From: an uncultured SAR86 cluster bacterium
GTDB lineage: Bacteria; Pseudomonadota; Gammaproteobacteria; Magnimaribacterales; D2472
Assembly: GCA_902517425.1 (NCBI GenBank)
Contig: CABYCI010000009.1
Span: 1 to 35,052, forward strand
Direction of reading: 5' to 3'
Length of the DNA stretch: 35,052 nucleotides
The position numbers and the translations under genes are program-made. The notes beneath the pieces were generated by a model. That model had not been told where the DNA came from. It searched no databases and saw nothing but the letters and a program-made list of their open reading frames with translations. This document shows positions 34,301 through 35,052 of this stretch, one piece after another (the stretch's first letter is position 1; each line of letters starts with the position of its first letter).

Positions 34301-35052
34301 ATGAAAATTCGTAAGCAAGATGGTCCTCCAGAGGATTTAATATATTTTGATGAGGACTTAAACCTTACCCAAAACAATGTAGAGGATGTTGTAGAAATTT
34401 TTAATACGCCTCTAACTGGCTCTTATAATTGGGATTACACTATATCTGATAACAGAATTAAAAAATTATATGAACTAGGCAAAGAACTTAACTGGAATGG
34501 TTCTATTGATTTAAATTGGGATTACACACATCCAGCTGATAAGCGACTTGTAGAAACAGATGATGAACTTCCTCATGAAACTCTCGAAGCGTATGAAAAT
34601 TTATCAGAGGAAGAAAAAATACTTTTTGATAGGCATTCAACAGCTGAACTTATGAGTCAGTTCTTACATGGAGAACAAGGAGCACTTTTAGTGGCTTCTC
34701 AACTGGCCTCTTGCGCGCCAACTTATAATGCAAAACTTTACGCAGCTTCTCAGACATTTGATGAAGCAAGGCACGTAGAAGTTTTCAATAGATATTTACA
34801 GGATAAAATTGGTATACATTACCCTATTAATCCTTCATTAAAGTTGTTACTAGATAAAATTCTTACTGATGAAAGATGGGATCTAAAATTTATTGGTATG
34901 CAAATAATTATTGAAGGACTTGCACTTGCAGCATTTCAAATGCTTAAAGCTATTACTAAAGACCCCCTTCTAAAGCAACTATTGCATTATGTTGTTAGAG
35001 ATGAGGCGCGTCATGTGACATTTGGAATTAACTATCTTGAAGATTATATAAA
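34301..35052 (+). CDS. Diiron ferritin-like oxidase/oxygenase family protein, 3'-truncated by the window edge
   Basis: The frame is open from the ATG at 34301 (with GAG 9 bases upstream) to the window end, 250 complete codons. Two copies of the diiron motif E-x28-DExxH are visible: E125 ... D154-E155-A-R-H158 and E205 ... D234-E235-A-R-H238. This is the four-helix-bundle ligand set of the ribonucleotide reductase R2, acyl-ACP desaturase and AurF N-oxygenase type. The 110 N-terminal residues are acidic and aromatic (two NWDYT segments) and unfamiliar to me. I cannot name the substrate. It lies 62 bases downstream of cobT on the same strand, so it may be co-transcribed with cobS-cobT, although a separate promoter is possible. 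Confidence 0.85.
   Translation, partial: MKIRKQDGPPEDLIYFDEDLNLTQNNVEDVVEIFNTPLTGSYNWDYTISDNRIKKLYELGKELNWNGSIDLNWDYTHPADKRLVETDDELPHETLEAYENLSEEEKILFDRHSTAELMSQFLHGEQGALLVASQLASCAPTYNAKLYAASQTFDEARHVEVFNRYLQDKIGIHYPINPSLKLLLDKILTDERWDLKFIGMQIIIEGLALAAFQMLKAITKDPLLKQLLHYVVRDEARHVTFGINYLEDYI

Overview
The window is 35 kb of very AT-rich (G+C roughly in the low 30s by eye), tightly packed bacterial chromosome. The gene content is gammaproteobacterial: glyA-nrdR-rib-nusB, miaA-hflK-hflC-purA, waaA, algC-slmA, mrcA divergent from aroK-aroB, and gltB/gltD/hemE in the neighbourhood seen in pseudomonads. Together with very short spacers, overlapping stops and missing neighbours (no hfq, no pilMNOPQ, no ribE at the usual places), this suggests a streamlined marine gammaproteobacterium of the SAR86 kind. 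That lineage is my inference; no rRNA gene is present to settle it. I saw no tRNA, rRNA, insertion sequence, CRISPR array or prophage, and no gene-free stretch longer than about 110 bases.

Layout. 1-567: 3' part of nth (endonuclease III). 620-5262 (+): glyA, nrdR, ribD, a ribB-type gene with a degenerate second half, ribH and nusB, mostly overlapping. 5265-10991 (-): a run read waaA, glnB, miaA, hflK, hflC, purA. 11044-12515 (+): an LpxL-type acyltransferase and a methyltransferase. 12501-16425 (-): ilvE, a GT4 glycosyltransferase, a second methyltransferase and an alpha-toroid protein, probably an envelope glycan module. 16488-18425 (+): algC and slmA. 18422-20851 (-): mrcA. 20953-22524 (+): aroK and aroB. 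22521-26954 (-): gltB, facing away from 27049-29747 (+): gltD and hemE. 29744-31377 (-): tesB and a short-chain dehydrogenase. 31486-34238 (+): a CobS/CobT pair (AAA+ ATPase plus VWA protein). 34301 to the window end (+): the first 250 codons of a diiron ferritin-like protein.

Most genes are core metabolism: one-carbon and riboflavin synthesis, purines, nitrogen assimilation (PII, GOGAT), aromatic and branched-chain amino acids, haem, peptidoglycan and LPS. Three points stand out. (1) GltD carries an extra N-terminal domain of about 65 residues that looks like the DNA-binding arm of a tyrosine integrase; its gene is divergent from gltB across a 94-base spacer holding a 7-bp direct repeat with 10-bp period. 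(2) A CobS/CobT pair lies, without CobN, directly upstream of a diiron ferritin-like oxidase gene, which raises the possibility of a metal-loading or remodelling role unrelated to B12. (3) miaA has no ATG, GTG or TTG upstream of its P-loop and seems to need an ATT or ATC start.

All five convergent gene pairs in the window touch or overlap at their stop codons, leaving no room for intrinsic terminators between them.
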